Part shown: positions 1 to 8,583 of the stretch, piece after piece
Numbering within the stretch: position 1 is the stretch's first letter
Layout of the letters: every line of letters starts with the position of its first letter
DNA from: Paenibacillus alginolyticus DSM 5050 = NBRC 15375
Lineage (GTDB): Bacteria > Bacillota > Bacilli > Paenibacillales > NBRC-103111
Assembly (NCBI RefSeq): GCF_000422905.1
Contig: NZ_AUGY01000058.1
Coordinates: 1-52,878, forward strand
Reading direction: 5' to 3'
DNA length: 52,878 nucleotides
Notes under the pieces: generated by a model
Database searches by the model: none
Told to the model about the DNA's origin: nothing
The model's input: the letters and a program-made list of their open reading frames with translations, nothing else
Made by a program: the position numbers and the translations under genes

Positions 1-289
1 GTTCTTATCAAGCTTTGGCCAAAAATGGCTTCCACCATGAAGCCAAAAAGTACGACCTGAAAGAAAATCCAGATCATCTAAAGTGGCTTCATACGATCAT
101 CTCTAATGCGAAAGCTTTTATTGGTGGTACCTACCACGGCTTAGATCCTAAGCACCTACAAGCATATCTCGATGAGTTTTGCTATCGATTCAACCGCCGT
201 GAGGTCAAAAGCGAGTTATTCAATAGGTTAGTTCATTGTTGCCTATCGTCTACGACGATTACCTATCCTGAGCTAGTTGGATAATCAAA
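1..289 (+). mobile_element. Right (3') end of an IS1595-type insertion sequence
   Basis: The match to the inverted copy at the other window end runs from base 1 through the shared TAATCAAA at 282-289 and stops there. The element body lies to the left, outside the window. Target duplication and the partner terminal repeat cannot be seen. Confidence 0.7.
3..284 (+). CDS. IS1595-type (ISXO2-like) transposase, C-terminal fragment
   Basis: About 93 C-terminal codons of a DDE transposase are present; the reading frame is open from the left edge, so the gene starts outside the window. Seen: the segment with HTIISNAKAFIGGTYHG and LDEFCYRFNRR is the usual end of ISXO2-like/IS1595 transposases. The stop TAA lies at 282-284. 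The same sequence occurs at 52581-52864 on the other strand, apparently base for base, and the two copies diverge only a few bases past the stop (TAATCAAA shared). This places the insertion sequence end at about position 289. Family assignment is by recognition of the C-terminal motif. Catalytic residues lie upstream, so it cannot be said whether the copy is active. Confidence 0.85.
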   Translation, partial: SYQALAKNGFHHEAKKYDLKENPDHLKWLHTIISNAKAFIGGTYHGLDPKHLQAYLDEFCYRFNRREVKSELFNRLVHCCLSSTTITYPELVG

Positions 290-313
290 TAAAGATATTC
301 AATGACTTAAAAG

Positions 314-344
314 AAGCCGTACAAGCATGCTTGCACGGCTTTTC
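314..344 (+). terminator. Rho-independent terminator downstream of the insertion sequence
   Basis: Arms 314-326 and 329-341 pair with a single A/C mismatch and are followed by a short T run. It lies 30 bases past the transposase stop in sequence that flanks the element. It probably ends readthrough from the left before the promoter at about 443. Confidence 0.6.
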
Positions 345-387
345 CATTTTTACATAGCGATTGCGTAAATTGAAGGTTGATTATTAG

Positions 388-448
388 CGATTTTAATGAT
401 GCAGTTTCGGTTTTAACGATATCCGCCGCATGGTTTTCGTTACATAAT
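388..448 (+). promoter_or_regulatory. Candidate AraC-type operator and promoter of the first sugar operon
   Basis: Two direct copies of CGRTTTTAAYGAT lie at 388-400 and 408-420 (11 of 13 identical, 20-base period). They abut a likely -35 position (420-425), 17 bases before CATAAT at 443-448. Direct repeats about two helical turns apart next to a poor -35 box are what AraC-family activators use. The cognate regulator is not adjacent. This is inference from pattern only. Confidence 0.45.
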
Positions 449-501
449 GAAACCACGGCGCACCGAAGTGCCTAGAACCAATTCATCTGAGGGGGATTTA
501 C

Positions 502-2136
502 ATGGGGAAATATGTGAACAAGAAGTCTTTTAGTATGGCATTAAGCGTTGTAGTGGCATCTAGTATGTTCGTTGGTTGTTCCAAACAAGAGGCAGGTGTG
601 AGCACATCTTCGCCTAAAGCATCTGCTGCCCCAACAGCGGCTGGAGCTAAGTATCCAATTAGTACGCAAGAAACGTTAACATCTTGGGAACAGATCGACA
701 CCAACTTGGCATCTTTCGTTCCTAATCTGGCGGAATCGCCATTCGGCATGCAGCTTGAGAAAGAAACCGGTGTGAAAGTGAAGTATACACATCCGGCTGA
801 CGGGCAATCGAAGGAGCAGTTCAATCTAATGATTGCATCCAATAAATTACCGGATGTAATTGAATATAATTGGGGCGGAGGCGGGACTGCCGCTTATCCA
901 GGCGGACCTGAGAAAGCGATTGCCGATAAAGTCATTCTTCCGCTCAACGATTTGATAGATAAGAATGCGCCGAACTTAAAGAAATTGCTTCAACAGGACA
1001 AGGAATTAGACAGGATGATCAAAACGGACAGCGGCAAATATTACGCATTTCCGATGATTCGTCCCGACAATGGGTTAGTATTCCGAGGACCGATGATTCG
1101 CAAGGACTGGTTGGATGAATTGAACCTGCAGGTTCCGAAGACGATCGATGAATGGTATATCGTGTTAAAAGCGTTCAAAGAAAAGAAAGGCGCAACTGCA
1201 CCATTTACGGCTCAGTATAGTAACGAGCTGAACATTCAGGACGCATTTATTGGCGCCTTCAAAACGGCCAATCGATTCTATATCGATGATCAAGGAAAGG
1301 TGAAATACGGTCCAATCGATCCGCAGTTTAAAGATGCTTTGACTCTGCTGCGTAAATGGTATGCGGAAGGACTGCTTGATAAAGACTTTGCACTTAACAC
1401 GGATTCCAAAGCGTTGGACAACAAATTAATGAGTGACAGTGCGGGAGCAACGGTAGGTCTTTTAAGCGGTGGGATGGGCAGATGGATGGATACCGGGAAG
1501 AAGAAAAACCCGAAATTCCAGCTGGTTGCAGCTCCATATCCGACTTTGAAGCAAGGGGAACGCGCTTTTATCGGTCAGCGTGATTTCAAGTACAATCCGG
1601 TTGCCAGTAAAGCCGTGTCAGGCGATTCGAAGAACGCTGAGCTCGCGGTTAAATGGATGGATTATGCTTATGGTGACAAAGGCAGCTTGCTGTTCAACTT
1701 CGGTATTGAAGGCGACAGCTACAAGATGGAAAACAATGTCCCTAAATTTAGCGAGAAAATTACCAAAAATGAGAAGTTTAATCTTCAACAAATGGTATCA
1801 CAGTATACGAAGCCGAATGGTCCTTTTCTAGGTGACTCCCGAAAAAGCTTCAATACGTTCAAGGAGCAGGACGAAGCGATTAAAATTTGGGGTGAAACGG
1901 ATGCAGTCAAGCATGTTATGCCGCTTTTCATTACACCAACAATAGACGAAAGCAAGGAAGTTGCCAAATTGAACACAGTGATTTCGAGCTATAAAGAAGA
2001 AATGTTCGTGAAATTCATTATGGGCAAGGAACCTATCGAGAAGTTCGATGAGTACGTAAAACGCATTAATGAAATGGGTATCGATAAGGTCACAAAAATC
2101 TATCAGGATGCGCTTGACCGCTATAACAAAAGATAA
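502..2136 (+). CDS. Extracellular solute-binding lipoprotein of a carbohydrate ABC importer
   Basis: A 544-residue binding protein expected to sit on the outer face of the membrane and pass oligosaccharide to the two permeases that follow. Seen: positively charged start, hydrophobic stretch, lipobox ending VGC with Cys26 as the lipidation site, then a Ser/Thr/Ala/Pro linker. The length and the C-terminal pattern (GKEPIEKFDEY, IYQDALDRYNKR) are those of the long LipO-like family common in Paenibacillus. The ATG at 502 follows GAGGGGG. It opens an operon with two permeases, a GH95-like glycosidase and an SGNH esterase. A long RNA hairpin (2151-2212) separates it from the permease. Substrate is unknown; the glycosidases suggest a branched plant or microbial glycan. 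No ATPase is encoded nearby, as is usual where a shared MsmX-type ATPase serves several importers. Confidence 0.9.
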   Translation: MGKYVNKKSFSMALSVVVASSMFVGCSKQEAGVSTSSPKASAAPTAAGAKYPISTQETLTSWEQIDTNLASFVPNLAESPFGMQLEKETGVKVKYTHPADGQSKEQFNLMIASNKLPDVIEYNWGGGGTAAYPGGPEKAIADKVILPLNDLIDKNAPNLKKLLQQDKELDRMIKTDSGKYYAFPMIRPDNGLVFRGPMIRKDWLDELNLQVPKTIDEWYIVLKAFKEKKGATAPFTAQYSNELNIQDAFIGAFKTANRFYIDDQGKVKYGPIDPQFKDALTLLRKWYAEGLLDKDFALNTDSKALDNKLMSDSAGATVGLLSGGMGRWMDTGKKKNPKFQLVAAPYPTLKQGERAFIGQRDFKYNPVASKAVSGDSKNAELAVKWMDYAYGDKGSLLFNFGIEGDSYKMENNVPKFSEKITKNEKFNLQQMVSQYTKPNGPFLGDSRKSFNTFKEQDEAIKIWGETDAVKHVMPLFITPTIDESKEVAKLNTVISSYKEEMFVKFIMGKEPIEKFDEYVKRINEMGIDKVTKIYQDALDRYNKR

Positions 2137-2150
2137 CACCTTTTGGGCAT

Positions 2151-2212
2151 CTTGCAGGTGAATACGGAATCATAAGCCAGCCTTTGGTAAGTGGCTTGTA
2201 TTCACCTGCAAG
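2151..2212 (+). repeat. Long intergenic RNA hairpin between binding protein and permease
   Basis: Perfect 15-base arms CTTGCAGGTGAATAC (2151-2165) and its complement (2198-2212) enclose a second 6-base stem (2174-2179 with 2192-2197). No T run follows, so it is not a typical terminator. Such hairpins after binding-protein genes commonly protect the upstream mRNA and lower permease expression; that role is inferred here. Confidence 0.8.
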
Positions 2213-2245
2213 GAATTAGCCTAAGGATAGAGAGGGAGCAGAGAA

Positions 2246-3202
2246 ATGAACACAATCAGTCCTGAAACGGTCAGTACCTTCATACCGAAAAAGAGATCCC
2301 GAATAGGGATATTGATCGATATTCGTAAAAATAAACTGCTTTATGTGATGCTCTTTCCCGTACTGCTTTACTATGTGATCTTCCATTATGGACCGATGTA
2401 TGGGGCTATTATCGCCTTTAAGGATTTTTCTCCACGCCTTGGCATTTGGGGGAGCGAATGGGTAGGCTTTGAGCATTTTCAATCATTCTTTACCGGACCT
2501 TATTTCTGGAGGACGTTAAAAAACACAGTACTTATCAGCTTCTATCAGCTATTGTTCGGATTCCCGGCACCGATCGTGCTAGCGCTTCTTCTCAATGAAG
2601 TGAGACATGCCTTATTTAAACGCACGGTGCAGACCATTACGTATATGCCTCATTTCATTTCACTAGTTGTCATCTGCGGCATCATCAAAGATTTCACCGT
2701 TAGCGACGGCGTAATGAATGACATCATTGTCTTTTTCGGTGGGGAACGGACGACATTTTTACTTGAACCTAGCTTTTTCCGTTCCGTCTATGTATCGTCG
2801 GGTGTGTGGCAGCATATCGGGTGGGGAACGATCATCTTTTTGGCGGCTTTGACTGGCATTGATCAGGAACAATATGAAGCGGCTAAAATAGACGGCGCAG
2901 GCAGGTGGAAGCAGATGACGAATGTGACGCTTCCCGGCTTAATGCCGACGATCATCATTCTGCTTATTTTGGAGATCGGAAGAATGATGAACGTCGGGTT
3001 CGAAAAGATCATTTTGCTTTATAATCCAGGCACTTATGAAACGGCAGATGTGATATCTTCTTACGTGTATCGGGTCGGTTTACAGGATTTCAATTATAGC
3101 TTCAGCTCGGCGGTTGGCTTGTTTAATTCGGTGATCAATTTTATTCTGCTCATTTGTTCCAACTGGTTAAGCCGTAAATTTAATGATACTAGCTTATGGT
3201 AG
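2246..3202 (+). CDS. ABC sugar permease, LplB-like (MalF type)
   Basis: A 318-residue inner-membrane permease subunit that pairs with the next gene to form the sugar channel. Seen: a cytoplasmic N-terminal arm, about six hydrophobic segments, and the EAA-loop signature EAAKIDGAGRWKQM, which contacts the ATPase. The pattern KDFSPRLGIWGSEWVGFEHF is typical of LplB-like subunits that work with LipO-like binding proteins. ATG 2246 is preceded by AGAGGGAG. The 43-base gap after the hairpin contains only the ribosome site, so it is cotranscribed with the binding protein. Confidence 0.92.
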   Translation: MNTISPETVSTFIPKKRSRIGILIDIRKNKLLYVMLFPVLLYYVIFHYGPMYGAIIAFKDFSPRLGIWGSEWVGFEHFQSFFTGPYFWRTLKNTVLISFYQLLFGFPAPIVLALLLNEVRHALFKRTVQTITYMPHFISLVVICGIIKDFTVSDGVMNDIIVFFGGERTTFLLEPSFFRSVYVSSGVWQHIGWGTIIFLAALTGIDQEQYEAAKIDGAGRWKQMTNVTLPGLMPTIIILLILEIGRMMNVGFEKIILLYNPGTYETADVISSYVYRVGLQDFNYSFSSAVGLFNSVINFILLICSNWLSRKFNDTSLW

Positions 3203-3217
3203 AAAGGAGGTATAGCC

Positions 3218-4096
3218 ATGCTGAACCGGGCAACATTTTCAGAAAAAAGCTTTGATTCTATCAATGTGATTTTCTTGACTTTCTTGATGATCATTACGAT
3301 ATATCCTATCGTTTATGTGGCGTTTGCCTCTATTAGTGACGCTGGAACTCTGATGGGGCACAAAGGTATTTTATGGCGGCCGCTCGGATTTTCATTTGAT
3401 GCTTACACGAATGTGTTTCGCAACCCCATGATCCTGAAAGGATACGGGAATACGTTTTTTGTTGTGCTGGTGGGATTGTTTATCAATATCGTGCTTACAG
3501 CTTTCGGGGCTTATGCGTTATCGAGGAAAAGCTTAGCCTACCGTAAACCTCTGCTGCTGTTTATCGTGTTTACGATGTTTTTCAGCGGTGGATTGATTCC
3601 TCTCTATTTGACGATTAAAGGGGTTGGACTCGTCGATTCTCTATGGGCGCTCATTATTCCTCAAGCGATTAACACCTTTAATCTTATTCTGATGAAAACT
3701 GCGTTCGAAGCGATTCCTGATGCGTTGGAGGAGTCGGCTAAAATAGACGGCGCGAATGACTTTGTCATTTTGTTCCGGATCATTTTGCCGCTCTCCATGC
3801 CGGTTATTGCCGTTATGTTATTGTACTATGGCGTCAGTCATTGGAATTCTTGGTTTAATGCGATGATTTTCTTGCAGGACCGGTCACTTTATCCGCTGCA
3901 GCTCGTACTGCGCGAAGTATTGCTCCAAGGGGAAGCTAGCTCAAACTTAGGGGCCTCAGACGGCGCCTCGGCCATGCTCTCAGTTACATTGAAATACGCG
4001 ACCATTATCGTGGCAACGGTACCGATTCTGCTTGTTTATCCGTTTCTCCAAAAGTATTTCGTCAAAGGCGCTCTAATCGGAGCGATTAAAGGATAG
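3218..4096 (+). CDS. ABC sugar permease, YtcP-like (MalG type)
   Basis: A 292-residue second permease subunit. Seen: about six membrane spans, the EAA-loop motif EESAKIDGANDFVILFRI, and the conserved C-terminal end KYFVKGALIGAIKG. The start ATG 3218 has an ideal GAAAGGAGGT site overlapping the previous stop region (15-base gap). With the preceding gene it forms a heterodimer; the energising ATPase must come from elsewhere in the genome. Confidence 0.92.
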   Translation: MLNRATFSEKSFDSINVIFLTFLMIITIYPIVYVAFASISDAGTLMGHKGILWRPLGFSFDAYTNVFRNPMILKGYGNTFFVVLVGLFINIVLTAFGAYALSRKSLAYRKPLLLFIVFTMFFSGGLIPLYLTIKGVGLVDSLWALIIPQAINTFNLILMKTAFEAIPDALEESAKIDGANDFVILFRIILPLSMPVIAVMLLYYGVSHWNSWFNAMIFLQDRSLYPLQLVLREVLLQGEASSNLGASDGASAMLSVTLKYATIIVATVPILLVYPFLQKYFVKGALIGAIKG

Positions 4097-4111
4097 GGGA
4101 GGCTGCTGGCA

Positions 4112-6310
4112 ATGAATGACATAGAATGGGAACATTTTATGGCCGACAACGATATGGAATGGGTTGTGAAGCCTGTCAGTTGGGAAGAAGGAGCCTTCAT
4201 TGGCAATGGTTCGATCGGCGCGATGGTATATGGGGAGGAAAATGCGAAGAAACGGCATGTGCTCCGTTTTGTCACGGGACGCACAGACGTAACAGCAAAC
4301 CGAACGGATAAACCCGGGTTTTCTCCACGCGTGCCCATTGGTGAGCTTGACCTAGAGATGGAAGGCATGATTTATCATCCGACGAGCATGCGAGTGGACT
4401 TATGGAACGCGGAGCTTCGTGCTCATTTGACGACGACCCGGGGTGAGGTAAAGCTTCGCTCTATTGTCCATAGCGAGGAACCGGTTATGGCTATCGAGAT
4501 AGAGATATCAGAAGGGGAGCGTGGCACGCAGTTTGCGTGGTATGCCTACCCGGAAGTGGATCACGTGTTGAAAAATGCGGATGGCTTTAATTTAAATCAA
4601 TATATACCTGCAACTGGTGTGGAAAAAACGGCTAGAGATGGCGTGAACCTTTGCATTCAACGATATTCAGGCGAGGATGGGTGCGTGACAGCCTGGAAGG
4701 AGGTCCAAGTGTCGCCAAATCGCCGAGTTTGCTTCATGTCTGTTATTAATGGGCATAACGAAGCTGTAATTGGTGAGGCGGTGGATGCGGTTGTTCAAGC
4801 CTCAGGCGTTGATTTCGATGCATGGGTGGGCGTACACCGTCGATGGTGGCACAACTATTATCAGCAAAGCTTCGTCTCGATTCCGGATGGGCGGCTCCAA
4901 AGCTTCTATTGGATTCAAATGTATAAATTGGCCTCAGCCACGAGAGCGGATCAGCCATTGATTGATAATCAAGGCCCGTGGCTAACTTCAACGCCATGGC
5001 CTGGCGTTTGGTTCAATATGAATGTACAAATGAGTTATTCTCCGGTGTATACCGCCAATCGATTGGACATAGGGATGTCGCTGGTTCGCGCATTAGACGA
5101 AAACAGGGAAAATCTAATAACGAATGTTCCGGAGTCCTGCAGGCATGATTCTGCAGGACTTGGTCGCAGCTGCAGCTATGATTTGCAGGCCAAAGTAGAT
5201 GATGAAGTAGGGAATTTGAACTGGATTTGCCATAATGTGTGGCGGCAGTATCGGTACAGCATGGATGATGAGATGCTCAAAACCATCTTATTTCCGCTTT
5301 TGCGCAGAAGTGTGAATTATTATCTTCACATTCTTGAAGAAGGCGATGATGGCTGTCTGCATCTTCCGCCTACCATTTCACCTGAATATGGCTCCTTTAT
5401 GAAAACAAAGGTGCGTGACTGTCATTATGACCTTGCTTTGCTGCGCTGGGGCTGCCAGACTCTTTTGGAAATATGCCAGCGGCTGACGGTGGAAGATCCG
5501 CTTACAGGGCAATGGAAGGAAATTCTGGAAAGGCTGGCTCCGTTACCAGTAGATGAGACTGGATTTATGATTGGACAAGACACACCTCTTGCATATGGTC
5601 ACCGACATTTCAGTCATCTGCTTGCGATTTTTCCGCTTCACCTGATAGGCTGCGACAAGGAAGAGGATCGGAAGCTGATCGCAACCTCGCTGCGTCATTG
5701 GATCGGGAAGGAAGGCGACTTGCGCGGCTTCAGTCTTACTGGGGCGGCTTCCATAGCTGCTATTCTCGGCTCAGGAGATGAGGCGCTGCGCTATTTGCAA
5801 TCGTTGATGTTGATCTTGAAACCCAATACAATGTATAAAGAAGCAGGGCCCGTCATTGAGACGCCCCTCGCTGGTGCAGAAGCGATCCACGACATGCTGC
5901 TTCAAAGCTGGGGCGGCAAGATACGCATATTCCCAGCCGTGCCCGATGAGTGGCAGGAGGCATCTTTCGAAAATTTACGGACCGAAGGAGCATTCTTAAT
6001 CAGTGCGGTGCGTCGTAATGGTGAAACCCAAATGATTCGAGTGAAAAGCTTGGCTGGGGAGCCGTGTATCATCAAGACAGGCATGACCGGTGTAATTCAC
6101 TGGAAGATATCAGGAACTAGAGCTGCCGAGCATACCGTCTATGTAAAAGCAGGTGAAGATGAAATCGTTTTGGATTTGAACGAGGGGGATGAAGCGATCC
6201 TCTCCCTAGGAGCTGAGATGCCTGATTGGCGAATCTTTCCCGTGGAATCACCGCGGAAGGTTGTCTGCTTTTTCGGCGGACATAAGCCTTGGCGTCTTTA
6301 CGGATTTTAA
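4112..6310 (+). CDS. GH95-like glycoside hydrolase, cytoplasmic
   Basis: A 732-residue protein without signal peptide. The N-terminal pattern EEGAFIGNGSIGAMVYG, the central block YWIQMYKLASATRADQPLIDNQGPW, and a helix-rich (alpha/alpha)6 core ending in a beta domain match the GH95/GH65 clan architecture. That clan hydrolyses alpha-L-fucosides or alpha-L-galactosides. It is clearly divergent from the canonical GH95 at 37870-40158: the NLQGIW and NTQMNYWPAE blocks are replaced by DNQGPW and NVQMSYSP. Function is therefore inferred at clan level and the sugar is not known. It starts 15 bases after the permease, suggesting intracellular breakdown of an imported oligosaccharide. A perfect 10-base inverted repeat with 8-base loop sits inside the gene at 5133-5160. 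Confidence 0.75.
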   Translation: MNDIEWEHFMADNDMEWVVKPVSWEEGAFIGNGSIGAMVYGEENAKKRHVLRFVTGRTDVTANRTDKPGFSPRVPIGELDLEMEGMIYHPTSMRVDLWNAELRAHLTTTRGEVKLRSIVHSEEPVMAIEIEISEGERGTQFAWYAYPEVDHVLKNADGFNLNQYIPATGVEKTARDGVNLCIQRYSGEDGCVTAWKEVQVSPNRRVCFMSVINGHNEAVIGEAVDAVVQASGVDFDAWVGVHRRWWHNYYQQSFVSIPDGRLQSFYWIQMYKLASATRADQPLIDNQGPWLTSTPWPGVWFNMNVQMSYSPVYTANRLDIGMSLVRALDENRENLITNVPESCRHDSAGLGRSCSYDLQAKVDDEVGNLNWICHNVWRQYRYSMDDEMLKTILFPLLRRSVNYYLHILEEGDDGCLHLPPTISPEYGSFMKTKVRDCHYDLALLRWGCQTLLEICQRLTVEDPLTGQWKEILERLAPLPVDETGFMIGQDTPLAYGHRHFSHLLAIFPLHLIGCDKEEDRKLIATSLRHWIGKEGDLRGFSLTGAASIAAILGSGDEALRYLQSLMLILKPNTMYKEAGPVIETPLAGAEAIHDMLLQSWGGKIRIFPAVPDEWQEASFENLRTEGAFLISAVRRNGETQMIRVKSLAGEPCIIKTGMTGVIHWKISGTRAAEHTVYVKAGEDEIVLDLNEGDEAILSLGAEMPDWRIFPVESPRKVVCFFGGHKPWRLYGF

Positions 6311-6341
6311 CAGGTTAAAATTAGATTAGGAGGATGTGCAA

Positions 6342-6977
6342 ATGGGAGTGCCATTCAAGCAAGGCGACATTGTATTATTTCAAGGGGACAGTATTACAGA
6401 CGCCGGTAGGGTTAGAGATAATCCATCCGATTTGGGTAAAGGGTATGCTTTGATGACGGCAGCTCTATTAGGTTCCACTTATCCGGAAAAACAAGTCACA
6501 TTCTTGAATCGTGGGATCAGCGGGAATCGAGTGAAAGACCTCCAATCTCGTTGGGAACAGGATTGTATCGCGCTGGAGCCGAGCTGGGTATCAATCTATA
6601 TCGGTATTAACGACTGCTGGAGACGATACGATCGGAATGATCCTACATCTGTGGAACAATTCGAAGAAGGCTATCGGGAACTGCTTATTCGCACGAAAGA
6701 GGGGCTTGGAGCCAACCTCATCTTGATCGAGCCATTTGTGCTGCCAGTGCCCGAGGACAGAAAGTTATGGCGTGAGGATCTAGACCCCAAAATCAATGTC
6801 GTACGGGAGTTAGCACGGGAATTTGGTGCCCTTCTGGTTCCGCTTGACGGGATTTTCGCACAAGCCTCGATGCTTGCACCCTCCAGCTACTGGGCGCCAG
6901 ATGGCGTACACCCGTCGCCGGCAGGGCATGCTCTAATAGCCAAAGCATGGCTTAAGGCGGTCGGAGCGGAAATATAA
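6342..6977 (+). CDS. SGNH/GDSL-family hydrolase (probable carbohydrate esterase)
   Basis: A 211-residue lipase/esterase-fold protein. Seen: block I FQGDSITDAG with nucleophile Ser17, block II glycine in ISGNRV, block III GIND, and block V with the Asp-His pair in APDGVHPSPAGH. No signal peptide, so cytoplasmic. ATG 6342 is chosen because AGGAGG (6328-6333) lies 8 bases before it; the in-frame GTG at 6336 would be only 2 bases away. Last gene of the operon, followed by a terminator. In this context a deacetylase acting on acetylated sugars imported by the operon is likely but inferred. Confidence 0.85.
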   Translation: MGVPFKQGDIVLFQGDSITDAGRVRDNPSDLGKGYALMTAALLGSTYPEKQVTFLNRGISGNRVKDLQSRWEQDCIALEPSWVSIYIGINDCWRRYDRNDPTSVEQFEEGYRELLIRTKEGLGANLILIEPFVLPVPEDRKLWREDLDPKINVVRELAREFGALLVPLDGIFAQASMLAPSSYWAPDGVHPSPAGHALIAKAWLKAVGAEI

Positions 6978-7009
6978 TTTATGGTCTTTTATATATGCGA
7001 ACATAAAGA

Positions 7010-7035
7010 AAAGCCCCTGAGTTCTCAGGGGCTTT
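7010..7035. terminator. Bidirectional terminator
   Basis: Perfect 12-base arms AAAGCCCCTGAG (7010-7021) and its complement (7024-7035), A-rich on one side and T-rich on the other. It lies between the convergent esterase and response-regulator genes and serves both. Confidence 0.9.
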
Positions 7036-7082
7036 CGTATTGGTGCTCCGCCGAATGCGGAAGCGGAAAGGCGAAGAGGCAA

Positions 7083-7796
7083 TTACGCCAGCGATTCCTT
7101 CACAACAGGCTCAGTTAGCTTATAGCCAACGTTCCTGATGGTCATAATATATTCCGGATTGCGTGCATTGTTCTCAATTTTATCTCTTAAATGAGAGATA
7201 TGCACATCGACGATTCGGGTATCTCCAAGGAAGTGATAATCCCACACTCCATGGAGAAGCTGCTGTCTGCTAAGAACTTTGCCGCGATGCTTACACAGGA
7301 AGAGCAGCAGCTCGAATTCCTTAGGTGTAAGTTCAATCGGGGAGCCATTCACCATGACTTCGCGTTGATCGGCTTTTATTGCGATTTGGCCAATTGTGAT
7401 AGGCGCATTTTCTGTCGTGGACGGTAAAGTTTGGATTCGACGATGGATGGCCTGAATACGAGAAATGAGCTCCTGCGGTGAAAAGGGTTTGGTCATATAA
7501 TCGTCAGCACCGTTATCCAAGCCGGCAATTTTATCCGTGAGATCCTGCATGGCTGTAAGCATAATAATGGGAACGAGGTTATTCTGGTTTCTAAGCTTGC
7601 GGCACACTTGAAACCCGTCCATCTTCGGCAGCATTAAGTCGAGAACGATGAGATCCGGGCGAAACGTTTGGATAGCATCGAAGACAGCTTCGCCATCGAA
7701 AACGCAATGGACTTCAAAACCTACAAGTTTCAAGTTGAATTCTATAAGCATGGAAATGGAAGGTTCGTCGTCAACAACTAGAATTTTCTTTTTCAT
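7083..7796 (-). CDS. Orphan OmpR/PhoB-family response regulator
   Basis: A 237-residue two-domain regulator. Seen: receiver domain (1-120) with acidic pocket DDE near residue 10, phospho-acceptor Asp53 in LIVLDLMLP, and Lys in TKPF; then a winged-helix DNA-binding domain (about 135-230) with ELTPKEFELLLFL and VDVHISHLRDKI. It most resembles PhoP/YycF-type regulators. No histidine kinase is adjacent: the gene is flanked by a terminator and the divergent trmL. The kinase must be elsewhere, or regulation is unusual. The ATG at 7796 is preceded by AAAAGGAG at slightly long spacing. Confidence 0.92.
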   Translation of the reverse strand: MKKKILVVDDEPSISMLIEFNLKLVGFEVHCVFDGEAVFDAIQTFRPDLIVLDLMLPKMDGFQVCRKLRNQNNLVPIIMLTAMQDLTDKIAGLDNGADDYMTKPFSPQELISRIQAIHRRIQTLPSTTENAPITIGQIAIKADQREVMVNGSPIELTPKEFELLLFLCKHRGKVLSRQQLLHGVWDYHFLGDTRIVDVHISHLRDKIENNARNPEYIMTIRNVGYKLTEPVVKESLA

Positions 7797-7939
7797 CGAT
7801 GGGTGGACTCCTTTTATCGAGGATAACTCTATTATGACAGCGCTCTATCATCGAGATATTAAGATAAAGTTAACCCTGTGTAAAATTGCAATCCGCATTC
7901 GCTTATAATAGGATAGAGAATGAGGTGAATTTGACAGAG

Positions 7940-8404
7940 ATGGCTTTCCATATTGTATTAGTAGAACCTGAGATTCCTGCAAACACAGGTAACATTTCCA
8001 GAACCTGCGCGGCGACAGGCACGTATCTCCATTTGGTTAGACCGCTAGGCTTTCAGACGGATGACAAGACGTTAAAGCGCGCTGGGCTGGACTATTGGCA
8101 CTCGGTTAAGCTCGAGTATCATGACTCCTTTGATGAGGTGCTGGAGGCTTACAAAGAGCATCGTTTTTTCTTTGCAACAACGAAGGCAACCAAGCGTTAC
8201 ACAGAATTTACATTTCAGGACGGAGATTTTTTTGTATTTGGCAAAGAAACCAAAGGACTTCCTGAGGAACTGTTAGCTCAGCATCCCGAAACCTTGCTTC
8301 GATTGCCGATGTCCGATGCGGTCAGATCGCTTAATTTATCGAATTCGGCAGCGATCATGCTGTATGAAGGCTTGCGTCAGACCGGTTTCGTAGGTCTTGA
8401 TTAA
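7940..8404 (+). CDS. trmL: tRNA (cytidine/uridine-34 2'-O)-methyltransferase TrmL
   Basis: SPOUT-fold RNA methyltransferase that modifies the wobble position of leucine tRNAs. Seen: EPEIPANTGNISRTCAATG at the N-terminus, the FVFGKETKGLPEE SAM-knot region, and LRLPMSDAVRSLNLSNSAAI at the C-terminus, all diagnostic of TrmL/CspR. I place the start at ATG 7940 because the protein then begins MAFHIVL, matching the family. A TTG at 7931, closer to GAGGTG (7922-7927), would add three residues and is a real alternative. A -10 box TATAAT lies at 7904-7909. Confidence 0.93.
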   Translation: MAFHIVLVEPEIPANTGNISRTCAATGTYLHLVRPLGFQTDDKTLKRAGLDYWHSVKLEYHDSFDEVLEAYKEHRFFFATTKATKRYTEFTFQDGDFFVFGKETKGLPEELLAQHPETLLRLPMSDAVRSLNLSNSAAIMLYEGLRQTGFVGLD

Positions 8405-8583
8405 TCCATAAGCCCTATCCATACTAGGCTGTGCCGACATATTTGACAGGAAAAGAAAGTTTCAGCATGTTATTAGCAGGAGTTTCTTAAATAACGGCGA
8501 ATAGTTATCGGTATCAGTCCGTATAGATATGCTAGATGAAGTAGAGAGCATGGAAAACGTGAGCGGAAGAGAGGTGAAGTCCT

